DNA of 64,000 nucleotides from Thiobacillus sp. Lineage in GTDB: Bacteria > Pseudomonadota > Gammaproteobacteria > Burkholderiales > Thiobacillaceae. A program made the translations under genes and the position numbers. How positions within the stretch are numbered: position 1 is the first letter of the stretch; each line of letters opens with the position of its first letter. This document shows positions 9,235-17,291 of the stretch, piece by piece. The DNA is taken from assembly GCA_019459325.1 (NCBI GenBank), contig JAIBFA010000036.1, forward strand, positions 1 to 64,000. Direction: 5' to 3'. The notes under the pieces are model-generated. The model searched no databases. It had not been told where the DNA came from and saw nothing but the letters and a program-made list of their open reading frames with translations.

Positions 9235-10523
9235 CCGGATTTTTGATTGTGATGGGCGCGCTCATCGCCCTGGGGCTGGCCTTCGTGCTGCCCGCGCTGG
9301 TGAAGCAGCGTTCCGAGGATAACAAAACCTCGCGCGCGCAAGCCAACGTGGTGATCTACCGCGACCAGCTCAGCGAACTCGACGCCGACCTGGCAAACGG
9401 CACGCTCAGCGCGGAACAGTATGCGGTCGGTCGACGTGAACTGGAAAAGCGTGCGCTGGAAGACACCCTGGCCGCGGTCAATGACATCACCCCGATGCTG
9501 CCCGGACGAGGGCGCTGGGCGCCGGTTGCGCTGGCCGTGCTGATTCCCGTCGCCGCCGTGGGCCTGTATCTCAAGGTCGGCACGCCCGAGGCCATCGCAC
9601 CCCTGGCGTCGTCGCCCGCCCGGGAAGCGGGCGCGCCCGCCAGCGCGCAGGACGGCAGCCCGCACAGCACCTCCTTTGAGAGTATCCGGGCCATGGCCGA
9701 GAAACTCGCGGCCAACCTCAAAGACACGCCAGACGATGGCGCAGGCTGGGCCATGCTGGGACGCTCCTACAACGTGCTGGGCCGCTTTGCCGAAGCCGCC
9801 GATGCCTATGCCCGGGCTGAAAAGCTGCTGCCGCCCGATGCCCAATTGCTGGCCGATCACGCCGATGCGCTGGCCATGTCTCAGGGGCAGAAACTCGATG
9901 GCGAACCGATGGCTCTGCTCCAGCGTGCGCTTGAAATCGACCCCGCCAACCTCAAGGCGCTGGCCCTGATGGGCACCGCCGCCTTTGACCGCAAGGACTA
10001 CAAGGGCGCGATCATGCACTGGGAAAAAGTAGTCCAGATGGCTCCAGCCGACTCGGAATTCACTCAGTCGCTGCACGCCAGCCTGGACGAAGCCCGCGCC
10101 TTGGCTGAAGGGCGCACTCCGTCCGCCGCGCTGCCGGCCATCATGCCTGCCGTAGCGGCTGCGCCCCCACCTGTCGCTGGAGGCCAAGTCAGTGGCCAGG
10201 TCAAACTGGCGCCCGCGCTGGCTGCCAGCGTGGCGCCTGGGGATACCGTGTTTATCTTCGCACGTGCCGAAAAGGGCCCGCGCATGCCGCTGGCCATTCT
10301 CCAGTTGAAAGCAGGTGATCTGCCGGCGAGTTTCAGTCTGGATGACTCCAGTGCCATGTCTCCGGGGATGAAGCTGTCGGACTTTCCCTCGGTCATGGTT
10401 GTTGCGCGCATTTCAAAAAGCGGCAACGCGAGCGCACAAAGCGGCGACCTGGAAGGCAGTGTGGGTCCGATCAAGCACGGAACACAAAATATTCAGATCA
10501 ACGTCGACAGGGTGATTCCCTGA
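9231..10523 (+). CDS. ccmI: Cytochrome c maturation TPR protein CcmI
   Basis: CcmI chaperones apocytochrome to CcmFH. The 430-residue protein begins MTGFLIVMGALIALGLAF (first helix), has a second helix near 95-112, then TPR repeats (~140-270, e.g. AWAMLGRSYNVLGRFAEA). The C-terminal beta-rich region contains the GQVSGQVKLAPALAASV...FIFARA segment typical of CcmI. The start is fixed by the overlap with ccmH; upstream in-frame codons are not ccmI-like. It ends the ccm operon, 12 bp from the convergent ubiB. Confidence 0.94.
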   Translation: MTGFLIVMGALIALGLAFVLPALVKQRSEDNKTSRAQANVVIYRDQLSELDADLANGTLSAEQYAVGRRELEKRALEDTLAAVNDITPMLPGRGRWAPVALAVLIPVAAVGLYLKVGTPEAIAPLASSPAREAGAPASAQDGSPHSTSFESIRAMAEKLAANLKDTPDDGAGWAMLGRSYNVLGRFAEAADAYARAEKLLPPDAQLLADHADALAMSQGQKLDGEPMALLQRALEIDPANLKALALMGTAAFDRKDYKGAIMHWEKVVQMAPADSEFTQSLHASLDEARALAEGRTPSAALPAIMPAVAAAPPPVAGGQVSGQVKLAPALAASVAPGDTVFIFARAEKGPRMPLAILQLKAGDLPASFSLDDSSAMSPGMKLSDFPSVMVVARISKSGNASAQSGDLEGSVGPIKHGTQNIQINVDRVIP

Positions 10524-10535
10524 GCGCTGTCCGAA

Positions 10536-12056
10536 TTATCTCAACAGGGTCATCGCCATCGCCAGGGCGGCCAGGCCGATCGCGGCTGCCAGGAGCCAGG
10601 TGTTGCGGGTCTGACTGGCTGTAATCTGCGCCAGCTTTGCTTCGAACGCGCTCTGATCGCTGCTGCGGGAAAGATAGGTGTGTGCCAGCCGTGGCAGCTG
10701 CGGTAGCAGGACCGCCCACTTCGGCGCCTCGGTCTGCAGGTTGTTGACCAGCGCGCGCCAGCCCATCTGTTCGTTCATCCAGCGTTCCAGAAACGGCTTG
10801 GCGGTTTTCCACAGATCGAGCTCGGGATCGAGTTGCCGGCCAAGGCCTTCGATGTTGAGCAGGGTTTTCTGCAATAAAACCAGCTGCGGCTGGATTTCCA
10901 CGTTGAAGCGGCGCGAGGCCTGGAACAGCTGCAGGAGCACGCGGCCAAAGGATATGTCTTTCAGCGGGCGGTCGAACACCGGTTCGCACACCGCGCGCAC
11001 AGCGGCCTCGAGTTCGTCGATGCGAGTGTCGGCCGGCACCCAGCCGGACTCCAGGTGCGCCAGCGCGACGCCCTTGTAGTCGCGACGGAAGAAAGCGAGG
11101 AAGTTGCGCGCCAGGTATTGCTTGTCGACCTCGGTCAGGGTGCCCATGATGCCGAAATCGAGCGCGATGTACTGCTGCGATCCGGGACGTACCAGGATGT
11201 TGCCGGGGTGCATGTCGGCGTGGAAGAAACCGTCGCGGAACACCTGGGTGAAGAAGATTTCGACGCCGGTGGCGGCGAGTTTCTGAATGTCGACGCCGGA
11301 TTCGCGCAGGCGCTCGATCTGGCTCACGGGGATGCCGTCCATGCGGTCCATCACCATCACGTCGTGATCGCAGTAGTCCCAGTACACCCCGGGCACCAGC
11401 AGCAGCGGCGAATCCTTGAAGTTGCGGCGCAGCTGCGAGCAGTTGGCCGCTTCGCGCATCAGGTCCAGTTCGTCTGCCAGATGTTTCTCGAATTCCGCCA
11501 CCACTTCGCGCGGCCGCAGCCGACGGCCGTCGGCAAAGAGTTTTTCAACCATTCCCGCAGCGGCGTAGAGCAGCGACACGTCGTGCGCGATTACCGGCGC
11601 AATGCCGGGGCGCAGCACCTTCACCGCGACGGCAGTGCCGTCATGCAGGCGAGCGAAATGGACCTGCGCCACCGAGGCGGAGGCGACAGGCGTGGCGTCG
11701 AATTCGGCAAAGACTTCGGCCAGCGGTCTTTTGTAGGCGGCCTCCAGCGTGGCGATGGCTTCGCGCGAAGGAAACGGCGGCACCCGGTCCTGCAACTGGG
11801 CGAGTTCGTCGGCGATGTCGAGCGGCACCAGGTCGCGCCGGGTGGAGAGCATTTGCCCGAACTTGACGAAGATCGGCCCCAGCGCCTCCAGCGCGCGCCG
11901 CAGCCGCACGCCGCGCGGCTCAGAAAGGGGGCGCCAGAACAGGGTGGCGCGCACCAGCCAGCGCAGCGGCCGCACCCTTTCGTGGCCGAGGAAAAACTCC
12001 TCCAGTCCGAAGCGCAGGCCGACCGTGAGGATGCGGACGAGGCGCAGCAGCTTCAT
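10536..12056 (-). CDS. ubiB: Ubiquinone biosynthesis protein kinase-like UbiB
   Basis: UbiB is an atypical kinase/ATPase of the ADCK family needed for ubiquinone assembly. The 506-residue protein has the KxGQ-type motif [14 protein letters not shown] near residue 64, kinase-like [17 protein letters not shown] and ALDFGIMG motifs, and a C-terminal hydrophobic anchor. It is the third gene of ubiE-ubiJ-ubiB, and its ATG overlaps the ubiJ stop (12053-12056). Confidence 0.96.
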   Translation of the reverse strand: MKLLRLVRILTVGLRFGLEEFFLGHERVRPLRWLVRATLFWRPLSEPRGVRLRRALEALGPIFVKFGQMLSTRRDLVPLDIADELAQLQDRVPPFPSREAIATLEAAYKRPLAEVFAEFDATPVASASVAQVHFARLHDGTAVAVKVLRPGIAPVIAHDVSLLYAAAGMVEKLFADGRRLRPREVVAEFEKHLADELDLMREAANCSQLRRNFKDSPLLLVPGVYWDYCDHDVMVMDRMDGIPVSQIERLRESGVDIQKLAATGVEIFFTQVFRDGFFHADMHPGNILVRPGSQQYIALDFGIMGTLTEVDKQYLARNFLAFFRRDYKGVALAHLESGWVPADTRIDELEAAVRAVCEPVFDRPLKDISFGRVLLQLFQASRRFNVEIQPQLVLLQKTLLNIEGLGRQLDPELDLWKTAKPFLERWMNEQMGWRALVNNLQTEAPKWAVLLPQLPRLAHTYLSRSSDQSAFEAKLAQITASQTRNTWLLAAAIGLAALAMAMTLLR

Positions 12057-12631
12057 GAAACGTGTGTTTCCAGCAAGTGCAGGCGGGCATCCAGCCGTGC
12101 GGTGTCGTCGGCGAGCGTGTCGACGGCGTGGTTGAAGCGCGCGACGTCGACGCCGCGCGCCATCAATTCGGCTTCTTCAATCACGTATTCGCTTGCGTTG
12201 AGGCCGAGCGCGGTGGCCGTATGGGCGAGGCTGGCAAGCGCGTCGCGTCCGAACGTATGCAGGCGATGGGCGGCGATGTCGCCGACGACCGGCGCGAGAT
12301 CGGCCTCGACGTCCCAGCTCAACTGCTTGAACACACGATCGAGCGTGGCGAGCAGCGCCGGATCGCCGCTGTATTCGGCATGACGTAGCGCCTCGCGGCC
12401 AAAAAACGGCAGGCGGGCGAGGAGCGCCGGGGTGGGGCGGATGACGGCGTCGGGGGTGTCGACCACCGCCTCGGAAAAACAGCCGTCATCGGCGATACGG
12501 AAATCGAACTGCGCGAGCGTCAGGTCGAAGCGCACGCTGCCTCCGGCATGACGGCGCAGCGCGTCGGTCGCCCCTGGCGACTGCCGCAGCAGGTGGTTGA
12601 GGCTGCGCTCGAAAAGGGCTTCAGCGATCAA
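12053..12631 (-). CDS. ubiJ: Ubiquinone biosynthesis accessory factor UbiJ (SCP2 domain)
   Basis: UbiJ carries an SCP2 lipid-binding domain and organises the aerobic Ubi complex with UbiK. The protein of about 192 residues reads [12 protein letters not shown] at its start, followed by an SCP2-like domain and a helical C-terminus ([27 protein letters not shown]). There is no ATG at the family-consistent N-terminus. TTG at 12631 overlaps the ubiE TGA, a TTGA junction that fits coupled translation. A longer in-frame extension would run through ubiE in another frame. ubiK, its partner, lies at 49837-50103. Confidence 0.88.
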   Translation of the reverse strand: MIAEALFERSLNHLLRQSPGATDALRRHAGGSVRFDLTLAQFDFRIADDGCFSEAVVDTPDAVIRPTPALLARLPFFGREALRHAEYSGDPALLATLDRVFKQLSWDVEADLAPVVGDIAAHRLHTFGRDALASLAHTATALGLNASEYVIEEAELMARGVDVARFNHAVDTLADDTARLDARLHLLETHVS

Positions 12632-13362
12632 ACCTTGAAGCCCTTGTGCAGGGCCACCACGCCCGCTGTCATGTTGTGGTAGCTGACCTTGGCAAAGCCT
12701 GCAGCCTCCATCATGGCCTTCAACTCTTCCTGGCCCGGGTGCATGCGGATCGATTCGGCCAGGTACTGGTAGCTCGCAGCGTCCTGCGCGACCAGTTTGC
12801 CCATCAGCGGCAGCAGCTTGAAGGAATACAGGTCGTAGGCCGGTTCCAACGGCTTCCATACCTTGGAAAATTCCAGCACCAGCAGACGGCCGCCCGGCTT
12901 CAGCACGCGGTTCATCTCGGCGAGCGCCTGATCCTTGTGCGTCATGTTCCTGAGGCCGAAGGCCACGGAAACGCAATCGAAATAATCGTCTGGAAACGGC
13001 AGCCGTTCGCCGTCGCACTGCACCGTGGGCGGCGTTTTTCCCTCGTTCAGCATGCGGTCACGGCCTTCGCGCAGCATGGAGAAATTGATGTCGGTGAGCA
13101 GTACGGTGCCGGTCTCGCCGACCTCCTTCAGGAACAGCCGCGTCAAATCGGCAGTGCCGCCAGCGACGTCGAGCACACGCATTCCCGGCCGCAGGCCCGC
13201 CTGCGCCACCGCAAAGCGCTTCCATAAGCGGTGCAGACCGGCCGACATGAGGTCGTTCATGATGTCGTACTGCGCGGCGACCGAATGGAAGACCTCGGCC
13301 ACCTTGGCGGCTTTCTCGGATTCGGCGACCTGTTTGTAGCCGAAATGGGTGGTTTTATCCAT
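12628..13362 (-). CDS. ubiE: Ubiquinone/menaquinone C-methyltransferase UbiE
   Basis: UbiE is the SAM-dependent methyltransferase of the C2 (benzoquinol) step. The 244-residue protein begins [12 protein letters not shown] as family members do; a start further upstream at 13431 would add 23 unrelated residues. Visible motifs are [11 protein letters not shown] (SAM motif I), [16 protein letters not shown] and the C-terminal [17 protein letters not shown]. It is first in the ubiE-ubiJ-ubiB operon and divergent from phoB. Confidence 0.96.
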   Translation of the reverse strand: MDKTTHFGYKQVAESEKAAKVAEVFHSVAAQYDIMNDLMSAGLHRLWKRFAVAQAGLRPGMRVLDVAGGTADLTRLFLKEVGETGTVLLTDINFSMLREGRDRMLNEGKTPPTVQCDGERLPFPDDYFDCVSVAFGLRNMTHKDQALAEMNRVLKPGGRLLVLEFSKVWKPLEPAYDLYSFKLLPLMGKLVAQDAASYQYLAESIRMHPGQEELKAMMEAAGFAKVSYHNMTAGVVALHKGFKV

Positions 13363-13434
13363 GGCAGAGGGGATGAGCGAATCAGCCTGTGATTCTACCA
13401 GCGCACGGGGGGCAAGGCCTGCATGGCGCATCGG

Positions 13435-13463
13435 CTGTCATAAATCAGTCATACTGCTGTCAT
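13435..13463 (+). promoter_or_regulatory. Pho box array (three 11-bp-phased half sites)
   Basis: CTGTCAT (13435-13441), CAGTCAT (13446-13452) and CTGTCAT (13457-13463) are separated by 4-bp spacers, giving exact 11-bp phasing. This matches the known PhoB site (7-bp direct repeats with 4-bp AT-rich spacers). It sits 36 bp before phoB, so PhoB autoregulation is likely. Confidence 0.88.
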
Positions 13464-13498
13464 AGGATGGCCCCCATCCAAACAAGCGTGGAATCACC

Positions 13499-14191
13499 AT
13501 GGCTGCCAATATTTTGCTGGTCGAAGACGAACCTGGAATTCAGGAGCTGCTGAAGTTTAATCTGGCGCAGGCGGGGCACCAGGTCACCGCCGCCGGCGAC
13601 GCCGAGCATGCGCTGAAATTTCTCAAGAACACCCTGCCCGACGTCATCCTGCTCGACTGGATGCTGCCCGGCATGTCGGGCATTGACTTGTGCAAGCGCC
13701 TGCGCAGCGACGAGCGCTACCAGCCGATCCCCATCATCATGCTGACCGCACGCGGTGAGGAGCGCGACAAGGTGCTGGGGCTGGATACCGGTGCCGACGA
13801 CTACATCACCAAGCCCTTCTCGCCGCGCGAGCTGGTGTCGCGCATCAAGGCCGTGCTGCGCCGCCGCGCCCCGCAGATGACCGACGAGCCGGTGGAAATC
13901 AACGGCCTGCGCCTCGATCCCACCAGCCACCGTGTGCAGGGGCGGGGCCAGGCGCTGGAACTGGGGCCGACCGAGTTCCGTCTGCTGCACTTCTTCATGA
14001 CGCATCCCGAGCGCGTCTATTCGCGCACTCAGCTGCTCGACCAGGTATGGGGCGACGACGTGTTCGTCGAGGAGCGCACGGTCGACGTCCACATCCGCCG
14101 TCTGCGGCTGGCGCTGGAACCCTCCGGCCATGCCGAGCTGATCCAGACCGTTCGCGGCTCGGGTTATCGCTTTTCGGCCGACGTGGGATAA
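13499..14191 (+). CDS. phoB: Phosphate regulon response regulator PhoB
   Basis: PhoB is an OmpR-type transcription factor. The 230-residue protein has a receiver domain with phospho-acceptor D53 (ILLDWMLPG), T/K switch residues ([18 protein letters not shown]) and a winged-helix C-terminus ([12 protein letters not shown]...[14 protein letters not shown]...RGSGYRFS). It is preceded by the phased Pho boxes and followed 31 bp later by phoR. No pst genes are in the window. Confidence 0.95.
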   Translation: MAANILLVEDEPGIQELLKFNLAQAGHQVTAAGDAEHALKFLKNTLPDVILLDWMLPGMSGIDLCKRLRSDERYQPIPIIMLTARGEERDKVLGLDTGADDYITKPFSPRELVSRIKAVLRRRAPQMTDEPVEINGLRLDPTSHRVQGRGQALELGPTEFRLLHFFMTHPERVYSRTQLLDQVWGDDVFVEERTVDVHIRRLRLALEPSGHAELIQTVRGSGYRFSADVG

Positions 14192-14222
14192 TTCGCTCAC
14201 CGGATTTTTGGGCAGGTAAAAC

Positions 14223-15575
14223 ATGGGCTTCTGGTGGCGTCCGCTCAGTGTGTTGGCCAGCGTCATGCTGGTGGCGCTGATTTTGTGGGCCGGCTCCGGC
14301 TGGGTGGCGGCCCTGGGATTTCTGGCCGGCATCCAGGCCTTCGTCATGCTGCGCCGCCTGTGGCAGGAATACCGTCTGGCGCGCTGGTTGGAAAATCCAG
14401 ATGAAGTGGATCCGCCTGACGCCACCGGCACCTGGGGCGACATTTTCTACCGCCTGCAAAAACTGCAGCGCCGGCAGAAAGCCAGCCGCGGCCAACTCAC
14501 CTCCGCACTCGAACAGTTCGAGCACGCCGCCATGGCGGTGCCCGACGGCATGGTCATCCTCAACGGCAACGAGCAGATCGACTGGTGCAACCCCGCCTCG
14601 CGCACCTACATGGGGCTGGACTGCGAGCGCGACCGCGGCCAGTTCATCCGCTATCTGCTGCGGCAGGCTCATTTTCTGGATTTTCTCGATGCGGCCGATT
14701 ATTCGCGGCGCCTGGTGTGCAAGTCGCCGATCAACCGCGAGACCACCCTGTCACTGCAACTGGTGCCGTTCGGCGAAGGCAAGAAATTGCTGGTTGCCCG
14801 CGACATCACCGACCTCGAGCGTGTCGATGCCATGCGGCGCGACTTCATCGCCAACGTCTCGCACGAACTTCGCACGCCCCTGACCGTGGTCGGCGGCTTC
14901 GTCGAAACCCTCGCCGATGCGCCCGAACTGCCCGCCGCTGAGAGCCGTCGCTATTTCGACCTGATGCTGGACCACACCCGGCGCATGCAGCATCTACTGG
15001 ACGACCTGCTGACCCTGTCGCGGCTGGAAAGTGCCGATCACACGCTGAAGGATGAACCCGTTAACGTCCCCGAGCTCGCGCATGCGTTGAAAGCCGAAGC
15101 GGATTCGCTGAGCCGTGGGCGGCATCGGCTCAGCCTGCAAATCGACAGCGGTGCCTGGCTGAAAGGCAATCTGCAGGAAATCCGCAGTGCGCTCGGCAAT
15201 CTGGTATCGAACGCTGTGCGCTACACCCCGGAAGGCGGCGAAATCACCCTTGCCTGGCGCGAGCGCGGCGGCGAAGGCGTGTTTTCCGTCACAGACACCG
15301 GCGAAGGCATCGCCGCCGAACACATTCCCCGTCTGACCGAGCGCTTCTACCGCGTCGACCGCAGCCGTTCGCGCGAAACCGGCGGCACCGGCCTCGGCCT
15401 TGCCATCGTCAAACATGTTCTCACTCGTCACGGCGCGCGGTTGGACATCCAATCCACCCCCGGCAAGGGCAGCACCTTCTCGGCCGTTTTTCCCGCCCAG
15501 CGCCTTCAGCAGTCCAGCGTGCAGGAAAGCGGCAAAGTCATCCCGTTTCCCGAACGCGAGCAAGCTGCCGGGTGA
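14223..15575 (+). CDS. phoR: Phosphate regulon sensor kinase PhoR
   Basis: This 450-residue membrane kinase has two N-terminal helices (~6-42) with almost no periplasmic loop, as in PhoR. A PAS-like region (~92-190) follows, then HisKA with H214 in FIANVSHELRTPL. The HATPase domain shows NLVSNAVRYTPEG (N box), VTDTGEGI and GGTGLGLAIVKHV. The small periplasmic part suggests sensing through the Pst/PhoU complex, known for the family. It is co-transcribed with phoB. Confidence 0.95.
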   Translation: MGFWWRPLSVLASVMLVALILWAGSGWVAALGFLAGIQAFVMLRRLWQEYRLARWLENPDEVDPPDATGTWGDIFYRLQKLQRRQKASRGQLTSALEQFEHAAMAVPDGMVILNGNEQIDWCNPASRTYMGLDCERDRGQFIRYLLRQAHFLDFLDAADYSRRLVCKSPINRETTLSLQLVPFGEGKKLLVARDITDLERVDAMRRDFIANVSHELRTPLTVVGGFVETLADAPELPAAESRRYFDLMLDHTRRMQHLLDDLLTLSRLESADHTLKDEPVNVPELAHALKAEADSLSRGRHRLSLQIDSGAWLKGNLQEIRSALGNLVSNAVRYTPEGGEITLAWRERGGEGVFSVTDTGEGIAAEHIPRLTERFYRVDRSRSRETGGTGLGLAIVKHVLTRHGARLDIQSTPGKGSTFSAVFPAQRLQQSSVQESGKVIPFPEREQAAG

Positions 15576-15579
15576 GCCT

Positions 15580-15609
15580 GGTTCTTGACGCTTAAGCGTC
15601 GTCAGAACC
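15580..15609. terminator. Hairpin between convergent phoR and HIT gene
   Basis: GGTTCT...AGAACC encloses the perfect palindrome GACGCTTAAGCGTC. It overlaps the HIT stop codon and lies just after the phoR stop. There is no T-run on either strand, so termination strength is uncertain. Confidence 0.4.
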
Positions 15610-16020
15610 ACGGCCTACTCCTTGCGAGTAAAGCGCAGCGCGTAATAAGGCGTCCAGATCGGCCGGCACGGCATGTGGCGTGTCGCGCTGCTTGCTGCCC
15701 CACACCGGATTGGGAAAATGGGGGTCGTCCGCAAAGCGCGGAATCACATGCCAGTGCAGATGCGGCACTACGTTACCGAGCGAGGCGAGGTTGACCTTGT
15801 CGGGCGCCATCACCTCGCGTAGCGCGGCTTCGCTCGCCAGCACCACCCGTACCAACGTCGCTTGATCAACCGCCGGCAAGTCGGTCATTTCCTTGACGTG
15901 GGCGTTGAGGATCACGCGCAGGAAGCCGGGGTAATCCGGCTCGTCGGCAAGCACGACGCGGCAGAAGTCGTCCTGCCACAGCAGCGTGCCGCCGGGCGTG
16001 TCGCACAGCGGACAACTCAA
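15592..16020 (-). CDS. HIT family nucleotide hydrolase
   Basis: This 142-residue histidine-triad protein has the motif H87-L-H89-W-H91 followed by VIPRF, and an N-terminal CPLC pair. Small HIT proteins hydrolyse dinucleoside polyphosphates or nucleoside phosphoramidates. It resembles the diadenosine-tetraphosphate hydrolase-like group common in betaproteobacteria. Its ATG overlaps the stop of the upstream Fe-S gene (16017-16020), so it is the last gene of that operon. Confidence 0.88.
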   Translation of the reverse strand: MSCPLCDTPGGTLLWQDDFCRVVLADEPDYPGFLRVILNAHVKEMTDLPAVDQATLVRVVLASEAALREVMAPDKVNLASLGNVVPHLHWHVIPRFADDPHFPNPVWGSKQRDTPHAVPADLDALLRAALYSQGVGRGSDDA

Positions 16021-17276
16021 AGCAGCACCCGCTCGATGCCCCCGTTGCCGACCCGCGCGAGGTAGCTCGCCATCCAGTTTTCACCCAGCAGTTTCTTGGC
16101 CAGTTCGATCACGATGTAATCAGGCTCGGTGTTCGCGTCGTCGCTGTAGCGTGCCAGGCCCTGCAGGCACGAGGGGCAGCTGGTGAGAAGCTTGACCGGA
16201 TGCGTGCCGTCGCCCAGCGCGGCGACGCCGGCGCGAATTTCCTCTTCCTTGCGGAAGCGGATCTGGGTGGAGATATCGGGGCGGCTGACGGCGAGCGTGC
16301 CGGATTCGCCGCAGCAGCGGTCAGACAGGGCCACTCCACCGCCCAGCAGCGCGTTGGCGACTTTCATCGGCGCGTGGGTCTTCATCGGGGTGTGGCAGGG
16401 GTCGTGGTAGAGATATTTCTCGCCGCTGACGTTGTCGAGCTTCACGCCTTTCTCCATCAGGTATTCGTGGATGTCGAGCAGGCGGCAGCCGGGAAAGATC
16501 TTCTCGAATTCGTATTTCAGGAGCTGGTCCATGCAGGTGCCGCACGACACGATCACGGTCTTGATGTCGAGGTAGTTGAGCGTGTTGGCGACGCGGTGGA
16601 ACAGCACGCGGTTCTGCGCGGTGATCGCTTCGCCCTTGTCGGCCTGGCCGCCCGCGGTCTGCGGATAGCCGCAGCACAGGTAGCCCGGGGGCAGCACGGT
16701 CTGCACACCGAGCTCGAACAGCATCGCCTGGGTGGCGAGCCCCACCTGCGAGAACAACCGCTCCGAGCCGCAGCCGGGAAAGTAGAACACCGCGTCGCTG
16801 TCTTCGCTGAGCTTGGCCGGGTTGCGCAGAATCGGGACGATCGAGGCGTCCTCCAGCCCCAGCAGCGCGCGCGAGGTTTTCTTCGGCAGTCCGCCCGGCA
16901 TCGGCTTGTTGACCAGGTGGATGACCTGCGCGACCAGCTTGGGCCGGCCCAGCGTGGCGGGCGGGTTTTTCGTCTGCGCCTGAATCAGGCCCATGCGCTT
17001 GAACAGGGTGTGCCCCATCCGCTGCGCGGCGTAGCCCCACTCGATCAAAGGCTTTCTCAACGCCTTGACGGTGGCGGGGTCGGTCGCGTTCAGGAAGGCC
17101 ATCGACGCCCAGGTGCCGGGGTTGAATTTCTTCTTGCCCTGTTTGCGCAGCAGGTTGCGCATGGCGATCGAGACGTCGCCGAAGTCGATGTCGACCGGGC
17201 AGGGGTTCTTGCACTTGTGGCAGATGGTGCAGTGGTCCGCGACGTAGCCGCACTCGTCGAAGTGTTTGAGCGACAC
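16017..17276 (-). CDS. Fe-S/CCG-domain half of split FAD/Fe-S oxidoreductase
   Basis: These 419 residues start at a GTG (MSLKHFDECG) that restarts five codons after the TAA ending the FAD half in the same frame. Near the N-terminus CTICHKCKNPCP is a complete 4Fe-4S motif. Two cysteine-rich CCG-type regions follow (FYFPGCGSER...YLCCGYPQT and YHDPCHTP...RCCGESGTL), as in GlcF/HdrB-like subunits. Related proteins known to me in betaproteobacteria are single chains of about 1,280 residues with the FAD domain, so this looks like the C-terminal part of one enzyme. It could be made separately from the GTG; no strong ribosome site is visible. Substrate is unknown; D-lactate, glycolate or 2-hydroxyglutarate-type hydroxy acids are plausible from the family. 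Confidence 0.82.
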   Translation of the reverse strand: MSLKHFDECGYVADHCTICHKCKNPCPVDIDFGDVSIAMRNLLRKQGKKKFNPGTWASMAFLNATDPATVKALRKPLIEWGYAAQRMGHTLFKRMGLIQAQTKNPPATLGRPKLVAQVIHLVNKPMPGGLPKKTSRALLGLEDASIVPILRNPAKLSEDSDAVFYFPGCGSERLFSQVGLATQAMLFELGVQTVLPPGYLCCGYPQTAGGQADKGEAITAQNRVLFHRVANTLNYLDIKTVIVSCGTCMDQLLKYEFEKIFPGCRLLDIHEYLMEKGVKLDNVSGEKYLYHDPCHTPMKTHAPMKVANALLGGGVALSDRCCGESGTLAVSRPDISTQIRFRKEEEIRAGVAALGDGTHPVKLLTSCPSCLQGLARYSDDANTEPDYIVIELAKKLLGENWMASYLARVGNGGIERVLL

Positions 17277-17291
17277 GCCGCCCCCGGTCAG

